A DNA stretch of 6,069 nucleotides from an uncultured bacterium (GCA_947088515.1 CAMUHA010000196.1:1-6069), one strand, 5' to 3'; numbered from the stretch's first letter, positions 1-5,819 are shown. Notes: generated from the sequence alone by a model not told the origin. Program-made: numbers and translations.

Positions 1-19
1 CTATGGATGCCGAAAAAAA

Positions 20-97
20 TCACTTGGCTTTACGTCCTTTTGTCATATCATCATCGTGGCTCAATCTCTCGTATAATGCTGTTAAATCGTGACTCAT
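20..97 (-). pseudogene. 25-codon frame resembling the N-terminus of a large serine recombinase, probably a remnant
   Basis: The minus strand from 97 reads MSHDLTALYERLSHDDDM then TKGRKAK and stop. The stretch TALYERLSHDDD resembles the first residues of large serine recombinases of Clostridia, where a Tyr/Arg/Ser catalytic start ([LI]Y-x-R-[LV]S) is followed by an acidic run and then a GESNSI-NQ-type segment. That next segment is absent: after DDDM the sequence changes to basic residues and ends at TGA, and neither other frame restores it in the 19 bases left before the window edge. A strong ribosome site at 107-112 precedes it. Inferred: the truncated 5' end of a recombinase gene at the boundary of a mobile element. 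It could instead be a genuine tiny gene, because the family match rests on about 12 residues. Confidence 0.45.
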
Positions 98-106
98 AAT
101 CAATTC

Positions 107-112
107 CCTCCT
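107..112 (-). promoter_or_regulatory. Ribosome binding site for the leftward recombinase-like frame
   Basis: The minus strand carries AGGAGG nine bases before the ATG at 97, inside the longer purine run GGAAAGGAGGG. It is as strong as any ribosome site in the window, which argues that the short leftward frame is, or was, a real gene start and not chance. Confidence 0.6.
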
Positions 113-125
113 TTCCGCCAGTACC

Positions 126-140
126 GCATAAATGCTATGC
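126..140. repeat. Short inverted repeat upstream of the recombinase-like frame
   Basis: GCATA and TATGC form a 5-base inverted repeat around AATGC, and the left arm also pairs as GCAT/ATGC within 126-135. It sits just upstream of the recombinase-like ribosome site, where an operator or a recombinase binding site could lie. Such short repeats are frequent by chance in AT-rich DNA, so function is a guess. Confidence 0.2.
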
Positions 141-161
141 TGTGGCTCTTTTGTATTTATT

Positions 162-191
162 TTGATTAAGAAGTCTTTTACAGTTTATAAC
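162..191 (+). promoter_or_regulatory. Candidate sigma-70-type promoter reading into the hub fragment and baseplate operon
   Basis: TTGATT at 162-167 matches four of six bases of the -35 consensus and TATAAC at 186-191 matches five of six of the -10 consensus, with an 18-base spacer. Transcription would begin near 198 and run through the whole rightward operon. Its position on the junction makes it attractive as a substitute promoter for genes cut off from their upstream transcript. However, the -10 lies in sequence that may be old hub coding DNA, and AT-rich Firmicute DNA gives many such matches. Confidence 0.3.
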
Positions 192-225
192 TCCGGTTGC
201 AGAACTGAAATTTTCCGATTTTTCT

Positions 226-858
226 ATGTACACTTATAAGTCAAAGCTGGAAGGAACTTACACAGGCGCAAAGATAGCTTATGTGGACCCAGGCACAGGG
301 GAAAACCATATGGTTACAGTGGGTGGAGGATGCAGGATAAAAGAAATCAATGAAGAGGCGGACAGCGTTGCTGACGCCCAACGGAAAGCAGTGTCAGCGC
401 TAAATAATGCCAATAAGGGGGACACCACATTTTCAGGCACAGTAAAGGCAAAAAGAGAACTTATTGCTAGTCGATGCGTCAGCATTTCAGGACTTGGAGT
501 AATGGATGGCATTTACTATCTGGATAAGGTGGTTACAAAAGTTGGTGGAAGTGGCGCATCTGTGCAATCCTTTGATGCGCACAGGGTAGGGTATCGAATG
601 GACAATTCTACTGTGCTGATAGACGAGCAGCCGGATAATGCAGAAGGGGAAAGCGCAGGAGATTACACTGTTGTAAGGGGGGATACCCTTTGGAAAATTG
701 CTGAAAAAATGCTTGATGCTCCGACACGGTATGCGGAAATTTATGATTTAAATAAGGAAGTTATTGAATCAGTGGCGGGGGAGCGGGGGAAAAAGAATTC
801 CAGCAACGGACACTGGATTTTTCCAGGTACGGTTCTGCAGCTTCCCAATTTAGAATGA
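226..858 (+). CDS. Tail hub protein (gpD/late control D, T4 gp27-like), C-terminal fragment with LysM domain; 5'-truncated
   Basis: gpD-family hubs form the trimeric ring at the tail tip that carries the spike. The 210 residues visible match only the C-terminal part of such a protein. Residues 1-120 have the characteristic Y-x(4)-L-x-G-TYTGAK-x-x-Y-DPGTG start, an acidic/Ala-rich helix (ADAQRKAVSALNNANKG, 49-65) and the SISGLG-x-x-DG-x-YY-x-DKV strand pair (86-102). A linker follows, then a LysM domain at about 146-208 (YTVVRGDTLWKIAEKML ... W-x-FPGTVLQLP), typical of tail tip proteins that act near peptidoglycan. Family members are normally well over 300 residues, so the N-terminal half is missing. 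The ATG at 226 has no ribosome site, and hub-like sequence continues upstream in frame to about 190, so this start is nominal. The gene is probably interrupted by the recombinase-like region to its left. If so, it is nonfunctional until repaired or the element excises. Confidence 0.8.
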   Translation: MYTYKSKLEGTYTGAKIAYVDPGTGENHMVTVGGGCRIKEINEEADSVADAQRKAVSALNNANKGDTTFSGTVKAKRELIASRCVSISGLGVMDGIYYLDKVVTKVGGSGASVQSFDAHRVGYRMDNSTVLIDEQPDNAEGESAGDYTVVRGDTLWKIAEKMLDAPTRYAEIYDLNKEVIESVAGERGKKNSSNGHWIFPGTVLQLPNLE

Positions 859-865
859 GAGGGTG
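858..865 (+). promoter_or_regulatory. Ribosome binding site setting the gpV start at 872
   Basis: AGAGGGTG lies six bases before the GTG at 872. The earlier in-frame GTG at 863 falls inside this site and has no ribosome site of its own, so 872 is the better start. The site overlaps the hub stop codon, which suggests coupling. Confidence 0.55.
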
Positions 866-871
866 AAACGG

Positions 872-1597
872 GTGAACAGCGAAATACGCATTGGAGAAAT
901 ATCGTCCATTGATTATGAAAAGGGGATGGCACGGGTGACATACCCAGATAAGGACAAGTCAGTAACTGTAGAATTTGCCACCCTGAATTATAATGGAGAG
1001 TACCGAATGCCGGAAGTAGGGCAGCAGATTGCGGTGGCGCATTTGTCAAATGGAAGTAGCCGTGGAATTATTCTGGGAGAAATTTGGAACAAAAAGAACA
1101 TTCCGCCAGAATCAGGAAAGGGGCTTTACAGAAAGGACCTGTCAAAGGGAAAAGATGCAGCTTTCATTAGGTATGATGATGGTTCTGGAGAATATCTGAT
1201 AAAGATGGCAAACTTACATTTAAATGGCGTAAATAAGGCAGCGCTTGATGGCCCTGAAGTTGAGATTGCGGCTAATATTTCAATTTTTTTGCAAACAGAC
1301 CTCATGCGAATGGATTTCCCGGAACTGGTGATTACCGGGGGAGATGAGGAGGAAATAGCTGTAAATGCCCATGCAGATATAAAGGTCAGTCAGGAGGAAA
1401 AACAGACGGAAGCTATCATACGTAAACTGCTGCTTTCCCTTATGGAAAATCTGGCAATAAAGGCAGGAACAGACATTAAAGTGGAAGCGTCAGAAAATAT
1501 AGAAATCTCTTCAGGCGGGAATTTGCGGATGAAGGATGGAAAATATGATGTGACACTGTCCGAAATTATGAAAAGACTTGAGAGTTTGGAGGGGTGA
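872..1597 (+). CDS. Phage baseplate assembly protein V (gpV-type tail spike)
   Basis: gpV proteins form the trimeric needle under the hub that punctures the cell envelope. From the GTG at 872 the protein has 241 residues. Residues 4-75 make a compact beta-rich OB-fold-like domain (IGEISSIDYEKGMARVTYPD ... P-x-VGQQIAVAHL ... RGIILGEIWN), which is the family hallmark. Residues 95-230 are alternating short beta repeats with recurring hydrophobic/charged patterns (DIKVEASENIEISS), as expected for a triple-stranded beta-helix spike. A helical stretch at about 178-194 breaks it, and the end (LSEIMKRLESLEG) is helical. The His-x-His iron-binding tip seen in some spikes is not visible. It follows the hub fragment by 13 bases and is four bases before the gpU-like gene. 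A longer form from GTG 863 (244 residues) is possible but less likely. Confidence 0.85.
   Translation: MNSEIRIGEISSIDYEKGMARVTYPDKDKSVTVEFATLNYNGEYRMPEVGQQIAVAHLSNGSSRGIILGEIWNKKNIPPESGKGLYRKDLSKGKDAAFIRYDDGSGEYLIKMANLHLNGVNKAALDGPEVEIAANISIFLQTDLMRMDFPELVITGGDEEEIAVNAHADIKVSQEEKQTEAIIRKLLLSLMENLAIKAGTDIKVEASENIEISSGGNLRMKDGKYDVTLSEIMKRLESLEG
1588..1597 (+). promoter_or_regulatory. Ribosome binding site setting the gpU-like start at 1602
   Basis: GGAGGGGTGA is an almost full anti-16S match placed just before the GTG at 1602. It includes the gpV stop codon TGA. It rules against the longer frame from the TTG at 1578, which would place the start upstream of this site. Confidence 0.65.
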
Positions 1598-1601
1598 TTT
1601 T

Positions 1602-2000
1602 GTGGGAGCAGTAGGAAATTTTGGAAGCAGAATTATCTTTGAAACTTCAGACAGAAAAATACTTACATTTACGGGAATGACCCAGAAAGTATCAGGGAAA
1701 TATGCGAAACACAGCGTTTTAGGGCAGAAGGACCGGCCGGAGTTTACTGGTCCGGGAAATCGGAGCGTAAGCTTTAAAATTTTACTTGATGTGAATCTTG
1801 GCATTCGTCCACGGGATGTAATTGCCAGTATAGAGGATGCTGTGGAAAATGGGGAAACAGAGTATCTTGTAATTGGCGGAAGGCTGATAGGACAGAATAA
1901 ATTTTATATTTCATCCATATCCGAAGCACTGGATGTGGTAATGAGTCATGGGGAAATTGCAAGGGCGACTTTGCAGGTAAACATGGAGGAATATTTGTGA
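1602..2000 (+). CDS. gpU-like phage tail protein (P2 GpU family)
   Basis: P2 gpU is a tail completion or terminator protein needed to finish contractile tails. This 132-residue product has the family pattern. The start is IGNFG-like (VGNFGSRIIFETSD), and the segment W/Y-x-x-H-x-x-x-G-x-x-x-x-x-EF appears as YAKHSVLGQKDRPEFTGPG (34-52). The strand SVSFKILLDVNLGIRPRD (55-72) comes next, then the turn-rich IGGRLIGQNKFYISSIS (91-107). A final strand (ARATLQVNMEEYL) closes the fold. The start at GTG 1602 is chosen from the ribosome site and because VGNFG aligns with the normal N-terminus. Its stop overlaps the next start (GTGA at 1997-2000). In P2 the U gene precedes the hub gene D, whereas here it sits between spike and wedge, an order I believe is frequent in Firmicutes tail modules. 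Confidence 0.75.
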   Translation: MGAVGNFGSRIIFETSDRKILTFTGMTQKVSGKYAKHSVLGQKDRPEFTGPGNRSVSFKILLDVNLGIRPRDVIASIEDAVENGETEYLVIGGRLIGQNKFYISSISEALDVVMSHGEIARATLQVNMEEYL

Positions 2001-2305
2001 TTGACATAGAAGGAGTCATTATTATTTTGAATGATATGCCAGAAAGCGAAGCTGCGGATATAAGGCGATGTCTTACGGCGTTATATTCAGTTCGTGAAGG
2101 TGAGCAGCCCCTTGACAGGGAATTTGGACTTGCGTCTGAATTCCAGGATAAAAATATAAACATAGCCCGCAATTTGCTTGCGCTTGAAATAATTAAAAAA
2201 ACTAAAAAATACGAGACACGTGTGCAGGTTGAAAAGGTGGACTATCAGGCTACGGAAGAAGGAAGGCTGATACCTGTAGTCTGCCTGAAAAGAGGTGAAA
2301 AATAA
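1997..2305 (+). CDS. gp25/gpW-family baseplate wedge protein
   Basis: Members of this family (T4 gp25, P2 gpW) are small wedge components that join the hub and the sheath-proximal baseplate. The 102 residues contain the diagnostic block PLDREFGL (38-45), then ...DKNINIARNLLALEIIKKTKKYETRVQVEKV (51-81), which is the conserved Asp-Arg-x-[FY]-Gly strand, the Asn-rich helix and the ER/ETRV strand. The length is normal for the family. It starts with GTG in a GTGA overlap with the gpU-like gene, with GGAGGA at 1985-1990 six bases ahead. It ends in a TAATG overlap with the gpJ-like gene, so its translation is coupled on both sides. Confidence 0.88.
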   Translation: MIDIEGVIIILNDMPESEAADIRRCLTALYSVREGEQPLDREFGLASEFQDKNINIARNLLALEIIKKTKKYETRVQVEKVDYQATEEGRLIPVVCLKRGEK

Positions 2306-3456
2306 TGGAGCGGAAGCCTGTTCTGGATTATCCAGATGTTAGTTTTATTGATGAAATGACAATGGAGGATATCCAATGCTATTATTTAGAAACCATGAAA
2401 GATAAATATAAAGAACTGACAGGAAGGGAATTGGTGATGTGTGAGGCTGACCCAGTCCGTCTGACTGCTTATGCCAATTGTTTGATGCTGTACCAGATTG
2501 CACAGTATGCTGACCGGGCGGGAAAAATGGCTTTGTTAAAATACAGTTATGGGGATTATCTGGAAAACATTGGCGCATTAAAAGGCGTATCGAGAATGTT
2601 GGGAGCGGCGGCGAAAACAAGACTGCGATTTATCCTGTCTGGGAAGCGGCAAGGAATTACCCTCATTCCTGCAGGCACGAGAGTAACGGCTTCGGATGGT
2701 GTATACTTTCACACATTAGATACCCTTGAAATTCCAGGCGGAAGCATGGCGGGAGAAGTCAACGCGGAATGCCGTGAAATTGGAGAAAAAGGAAACGGAT
2801 ATCAACCTGGCGCACTCAAAGTGCTTGTGGACCCTGTGCCATATGTTGATAAAGTAGAAAATGTTACCATGACGGAGGGCGGGGCGGACCTGGAATCGGA
2901 CGAAAACCTTGCAGAACGAATTTATCTTGCCCCGTCCTCATGGTCAACGGCTGGACCAGATGATGCGTACCGGTATTGGGTGCGGACTTTTGACCCTGCA
3001 GTTGAAGATGTTAGAATAGGTTCTTCCATTCCGGGGGAAGTGGATATTTGTTTTACCCTTCAGGGAGGACAGTTGCCAGATGATACAATGATAGCGGAAC
3101 TGGAACGGTATCTGCAAAACGAAGAAATAAGGCCCCTTACTGACCATATAAATGTTCATGCGCCGCAAGCGGTAAAGTATGAAATTGAGATTGTTTATTA
3201 TATTAACAAGAGCGACCGGGCAAAGGCATCCCTTATCAGCGAGCAGGTACAGACTGCTGTACAGGAGTATGCCTTATGGCAAAAAGCACGGATAGGTAGG
3301 GATATCAATCCTGACCAGCTTCGAAAATTAATCATATCGGCAGGCGCGAAGCGGTTGGAAATAAGAAGCCCAGTTTTTTTTAGAATATCGCAGGAGAGCA
3401 TTGCGCTGCATGATGGGGATGCGGTTGTGATATATGGAGGGGTAGAGGATGATTAA
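2305..3456 (+). CDS. Baseplate J-like wedge protein (gpJ/gp47 family)
   Basis: gpJ/Mu gp47-type proteins form the main body of the baseplate wedge together with the gp25-like and gpI-like partners. The 383-residue product is near full length. Residues 20-100 form an N-terminal helical region ending in YGDYLENIGALKGVSRM. Next comes a beta domain (105-180) with IPAGTRVTASDGVYFHT. The family signature follows at 189-205 (MTEGGADLESDENLAERI) and SSWSTAGPDDAYRYW (211-225). The C-terminal half (230-380) has a repeated alpha/beta arrangement for wedge-wedge contact, ending ALHDGDAVVIYGG. It starts at ATG, overlapping the preceding stop, and its last eight bases overlap the gpI-like gene. A run of eight T at 3374-3381 encodes VFF and keeps the frame intact. 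Confidence 0.93.
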   Translation: MERKPVLDYPDVSFIDEMTMEDIQCYYLETMKDKYKELTGRELVMCEADPVRLTAYANCLMLYQIAQYADRAGKMALLKYSYGDYLENIGALKGVSRMLGAAAKTRLRFILSGKRQGITLIPAGTRVTASDGVYFHTLDTLEIPGGSMAGEVNAECREIGEKGNGYQPGALKVLVDPVPYVDKVENVTMTEGGADLESDENLAERIYLAPSSWSTAGPDDAYRYWVRTFDPAVEDVRIGSSIPGEVDICFTLQGGQLPDDTMIAELERYLQNEEIRPLTDHINVHAPQAVKYEIEIVYYINKSDRAKASLISEQVQTAVQEYALWQKARIGRDINPDQLRKLIISAGAKRLEIRSPVFFRISQESIALHDGDAVVIYGGVEDD

Positions 3457-4102
3457 TTTGTGGGAGTGTGAACCATTGAAACTTATGCCGTTGGCGTTTC
3501 GAAAAGACGAATATATACAAGCGACAAGCTATGCGCTTTGGAAAACTGCGGCAATGATTTTAGAGAAAATAGAACGTGCGGGCGTTTATGCCAGTATAGA
3601 CCTTCTGCCTGAAAAAATTGTTGACCTGCTTGCTGAAGAATTGCGGGCACAGTATTATGATACGTCCCTGCCACCGGATGAAAAGGGAAAAGCTGTTAAA
3701 AAAGCGCTTTTATGGCATTGCCGGGCAGGTACAGTTTCGGCAGTGAGAGAACTGACAAATCTAGTATGGCGGAGTGAGTCTGCAAAAGTGCAGGAATGGT
3801 TTGAGTATGGTTCTGCGCCATATCTGTTTAGGATTATACTTGGTACAGACATGTCTATAGCAGAAGAGCTGATTGACGCTTTTCTTCAGGCGCTGTGGAA
3901 GGTTAAAAATACAAGGTCACATCTTGAGTCAATCACATTTATGCGGAGGATTGACAGCACACTGTATGCTGGTGCAGCTCGGCACGGCTGCGGAAATATT
4001 GTAATTACTGATGTCTGGACAGGCGAATATGGTATGCACAGTGCGTTACACAGTGGCGTGGGAACAAACAGGATAAGCAGAATACGGATAAGGGAGGGAT
4101 AA
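3449..4102 (+). CDS. Phage tail protein I (gpI family)
   Basis: gpI proteins sit at the outer edge of the P2-like baseplate and anchor the tail fibre. The 217-residue product shows the expected order. An N-terminal helix comes first, then LLPEKIVDLLAEELRAQYYDTSLP (52-75; compare the family's L-x-x-LAWEL-x-x-x-WYD). Then come AVKKALLWHCRAGTVSAVRELTNLVW (82-107; the helix with R-x-GT-x-x-A) and VQEWFEYGSAPYLFRI (114-129), and finally a helical segment ending KNTRSHLESI (153-162). The C-terminal 50 residues (YAGAARHGCGNIVITDVW ... GVGTNRISRIRI) are beta-rich. GGAGG at 3437-3441 precedes the ATG, which overlaps the gpJ-like gene by eight bases. Confidence 0.88.
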   Translation: MINLWECEPLKLMPLAFRKDEYIQATSYALWKTAAMILEKIERAGVYASIDLLPEKIVDLLAEELRAQYYDTSLPPDEKGKAVKKALLWHCRAGTVSAVRELTNLVWRSESAKVQEWFEYGSAPYLFRIILGTDMSIAEELIDAFLQALWKVKNTRSHLESITFMRRIDSTLYAGAARHGCGNIVITDVWTGEYGMHSALHSGVGTNRISRIRIREG

Positions 4103-4105
4103 ACA

Positions 4106-4993
4106 GTGGCAGAATTTTATCCGGCAGTGACGACTGACCTGGGCATAACCCTTGCAGCCGACCTGCTTGTCGGCGAACAGATGGTTTTTACAAAACTGGT
4201 GGCCGGGAGCGGCATTTATACGGAGGATGAGACTGTAAGGACAAACCTGCAAAAAGCGGAGGCTCTGCGTGAGCCGCGGCAGGAGTTTGCGTTTAGCAGC
4301 ATAAAAAAAGAGACGGACGCATGTGTCCTTTTAAAGACCCTGCTGTCAAATATAAGCCTGACCGAGGGATACCGGATGACAGAAATTGGAGTTTATGCCA
4401 AAAGGATAGGAGAGGAAGGAGACGGAATACTTTACTCTCTGTCAGTGGCGAAAGAAGCGGATTATTTCCCCCGTTATAATGGCATGGCGGCGGTAGAAAT
4501 CATTGAAGAGTATTACATAACTGTATCAGATGCGGCAGAAGTGACGATAGAAACAGGGCGAAGCGCGGCAGTCCTAATTGAGGACCTGGAAAAAATGCAG
4601 GCAGAAATAAACAAACGGCTGGACGATTTGATGTCAAACCTAAAAACTAACTGCTTTAAAAGCGCTGATGACCCATTTGTGCTGATGACAGAAGCTACTT
4701 ATAAACCACCGTCATTAAGGACAAAAGGCAGTCTGTATGCGATGGTCACGAAAAAACAGGGAGTAGTTATCAACACTTTTGACAGGTATGTAGCGGGAAT
4801 GGAAAGTCCGACAGTAAAAAATACTCTGTATGGTGTAGAACGCAGGGAACGCACAGAAGGGGAGAGAGAGCAAACCTCTTATAGAGGGATTTTAAAGATG
4901 CTTGTACCAATAAACGATGGGCAGGATGTGGAGCGACAGGCAAATATGTTGTACGCAGTTACTAAAAAATCAGGAGAGGAGGATGATATATAA
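4106..4993 (+). CDS. Tail-collar fibre protein (gpH N-terminal type), short
   Basis: The first 150 residues match the tail-collar fibre domain that attaches a fibre to the baseplate: FYPAVTTDLGITLAADLLVGEQMVFTKLVAGSG, later YRMTEIGVYAKR (89-100), then ILYSLSVAKEADYFP and EEYYITVSDAAEVTIE. A probable coiled coil (LIEDLEKMQAEINKRLDDLMSNL, 157-179) follows. The last 110 residues are not a domain I recognise. They contain three LY-centred segments (LYAMVTKK at 210, LYGVERRE at 241, LYAVTKKS at 282) and an Arg/Glu-rich stretch. At 295 residues it is shorter than typical receptor-binding gpH fibres, so receptor binding may be delegated to the small genes downstream. The start is GTG, with GGGAGGG at 4092-4098. 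The stop overlaps the next ATG (TAATG). Confidence 0.82.
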   Translation: MAEFYPAVTTDLGITLAADLLVGEQMVFTKLVAGSGIYTEDETVRTNLQKAEALREPRQEFAFSSIKKETDACVLLKTLLSNISLTEGYRMTEIGVYAKRIGEEGDGILYSLSVAKEADYFPRYNGMAAVEIIEEYYITVSDAAEVTIETGRSAAVLIEDLEKMQAEINKRLDDLMSNLKTNCFKSADDPFVLMTEATYKPPSLRTKGSLYAMVTKKQGVVINTFDRYVAGMESPTVKNTLYGVERRERTEGEREQTSYRGILKMLVPINDGQDVERQANMLYAVTKKSGEEDDI

Positions 4994-5268
4994 TGGCAGC
5001 AAGGTATTTACCAGTGGAATTACAGGATGCAGATGGCAATATTGTACATCCGCATACAGATGCTGATATTGTGTGGATGCTGGACGGAAAGACGGTGGAG
5101 CAGGCAATTAGCGAAAAAACACAGGTTATTATCAGCAGCGCCAATATTCCGGTAGCGCAGAGAAAAGAAGGGGCCATATACATGTTTGTAGAGGGCGCCG
5201 GGTCTGTGACCGGGGATACAGGCGTTGCAATGGCAAGTCCGGCAGTGGGATATAAAATTGTGAATTAA
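4993..5268 (+). CDS. Small tail-tip/fibre accessory protein, first of three related genes
   Basis: This 91-residue product has no enzymatic motif. Residues 5-40 (YLPVELQDADGNIVHPHTDADIVWMLDGKTVEQAIS) carry the pattern shared with the two following genes: Y, an alternating strand, D-x-x-G-N, then T-x-A-D-I-V and DG-x-T. Residues 53-91 (P-x-x-QRKEGAIYMFV ... ASPAVGYKIVN) resemble a short beta C-terminus that I recall from Firmicutes tail proteins (an R-K-x-G-x-[IL]Y segment and a final SP-x-x-G-x-KI[VI]); that is recollection, not a search. It starts in a TAATG overlap with the fibre gene, so the two are probably made in a fixed ratio. Inferred role: a small structural cap or adaptor at the fibre/baseplate edge. 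Confidence 0.65.
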   Translation: MAARYLPVELQDADGNIVHPHTDADIVWMLDGKTVEQAISEKTQVIISSANIPVAQRKEGAIYMFVEGAGSVTGDTGVAMASPAVGYKIVN

Positions 5269-5281
5269 AAGGAGAAAACAG

Positions 5282-5803
5282 ATGGCAAATTACAAAGTGC
5301 GGGTACAGTTGCATGATGATGATGGAAATCTCTTAGGGGATGCAGATGTGCAGACAACTGCGGACCTGGTATATTTTGCAGATGGGGAGACATTCCAGCA
5401 GAAGCTTGATTCCGGCAAGCTAAAAGGCGCCACTGGTGCAATGGGACCAGCCGGTCCCACCGGGGAAAAGGGAGACGCAGGGTCAGCCGGGCAGAGAGGA
5501 AGCAGATGGACTGTGGGAACGGCGGTTACAGGGACGTCAGACACAGCTGCAGTCTTTAATGGTTCCGGGATTGTGGATGCAATTGTAAATGATATGTATT
5601 TAAACAGCTCTACAGGAAATGTTTATAAATGCACGACAGGCGGAGACGCGTCTGTGGCAAAATGGGTGTACGCCGGGAATATTAAAGGAGTGGCAGGCGC
5701 AAAAGGAGCAACTGGGCCTGCAGGTCCCAAAGGCGATGGAATTAAAGTTGGAAGCTCTTATGCAGCGGCAACGGAAAAAAATATTTTTTTAAAATTATTG
5801 TAA
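5282..5803 (+). CDS. Collagen-like tail fibre protein with paralogous N-terminal adaptor
   Basis: The 173-residue product has four parts. Residues 1-43 are the adaptor shared with the upstream gene (YKVRVQLHDDDGNLLGD ... TTADLVYFADGETFQQKL). Residues 49-73 are eight Gly-X-Y triplets (GATGAMGPAGPTGEKG...), which form collagen-like triple helices in phage fibres. Residues 74-135 are a compact domain (WTVGTAVTGTS ... VNDMYLNSSTGNVYKCT ... AKWVYAGNIKG) of a type repeated in many Firmicutes tail fibres. Residues 136-151 are five more Gly-X-Y triplets, and the last 20 end NIFLKLL. The whole would be a thin homotrimeric fibre. The ribosome site AAGGAG at 5268-5273 precedes the ATG. The 3' end contains A7 and T7 runs that form two in-phase slippery heptamers (see findings); the zero-frame stop at 5801-5803 looks natural. 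Confidence 0.8.
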   Translation: MANYKVRVQLHDDDGNLLGDADVQTTADLVYFADGETFQQKLDSGKLKGATGAMGPAGPTGEKGDAGSAGQRGSRWTVGTAVTGTSDTAAVFNGSGIVDAIVNDMYLNSSTGNVYKCTTGGDASVAKWVYAGNIKGVAGAKGATGPAGPKGDGIKVGSSYAAATEKNIFLKLL

Positions 5804-5805
5804 GT

Positions 5806-5811
5806 AGGAGG
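5806..5811 (+). promoter_or_regulatory. Ribosome binding site for the last, partial gene
   Basis: AGGAGG lies eight bases before the ATG at 5820 and three bases after the stop of the collagen-like gene. It fixes the start of the partial gene that runs off the window. Confidence 0.6.
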
Positions 5812-5819
5812 CAAAGAAA

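Larger units (their letters stand above)
98..225. other. Junction region between the leftward recombinase-like start and the rightward hub fragment
   Basis: This is the only noncoding stretch in the window, and it separates two convergently truncated reading contexts. The hub frame stays open upstream of its first ATG back to base 166, where TGA at 163-165 closes it. The residues encoded just before the ATG (PVAELKFSDFS) still look like hub sequence, so the boundary of the hub fragment is probably between about 165 and 200. Left of that, the sequence is AT-rich and has no gene on the plus strand. Large serine recombinases usually lie next to one attachment site of their element, so an att half-site here is a reasonable inference. 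It cannot be delimited without the other end. Confidence 0.4.

Noticed and set aside
279..512. Minus-strand open frames opposite the tail genes (this one and others up to about 400 bases through the window)
   Set aside because: They lack ribosome sites and recognisable motifs and lie opposite well-supported genes. They follow from codon bias on the coding strand.
863..865. Earlier GTG as the start of the gpV gene
   Set aside because: It overlaps the ribosome site AGAGGGTG and has none of its own; the GTG at 872 has correct spacing.
1578..1601. Earlier TTG start for the gpU-like gene
   Set aside because: It would precede the strong GGAGGGGTGA site and add residues not matching the family's normal VGNFG-type beginning.
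3374..3381. Run of eight T near the end of the gpJ-like gene, a possible phase-variation tract
   Set aside because: The frame is intact and encodes an expected VFF strand. No repeat unit structure is present and baseplate core genes are not usual phase-variable targets. The T7 run at 1284-1290 in gpV is similar.
863..4993. Extracellular contractile injection system or type VI secretion instead of a phage tail
   Set aside because: The spike, gp25 and gpJ families are shared with those systems. However, gpU-like, gpI and tail-collar fibre genes with phage-type fibres point to a phage or phage-tail-like particle, and no AAA+ ATPase or effector gene is visible.
5442..5459. Perfect 7-base stem with a 4-base loop (TGGGACC/GGTCCCA), terminator-like
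   Set aside because: It lies inside collagen Gly-Pro codons, has no following T run, and a similar imperfect pairing occurs in the second collagen block near 5714-5730. It is best explained by repetitive GGN CCN codons.
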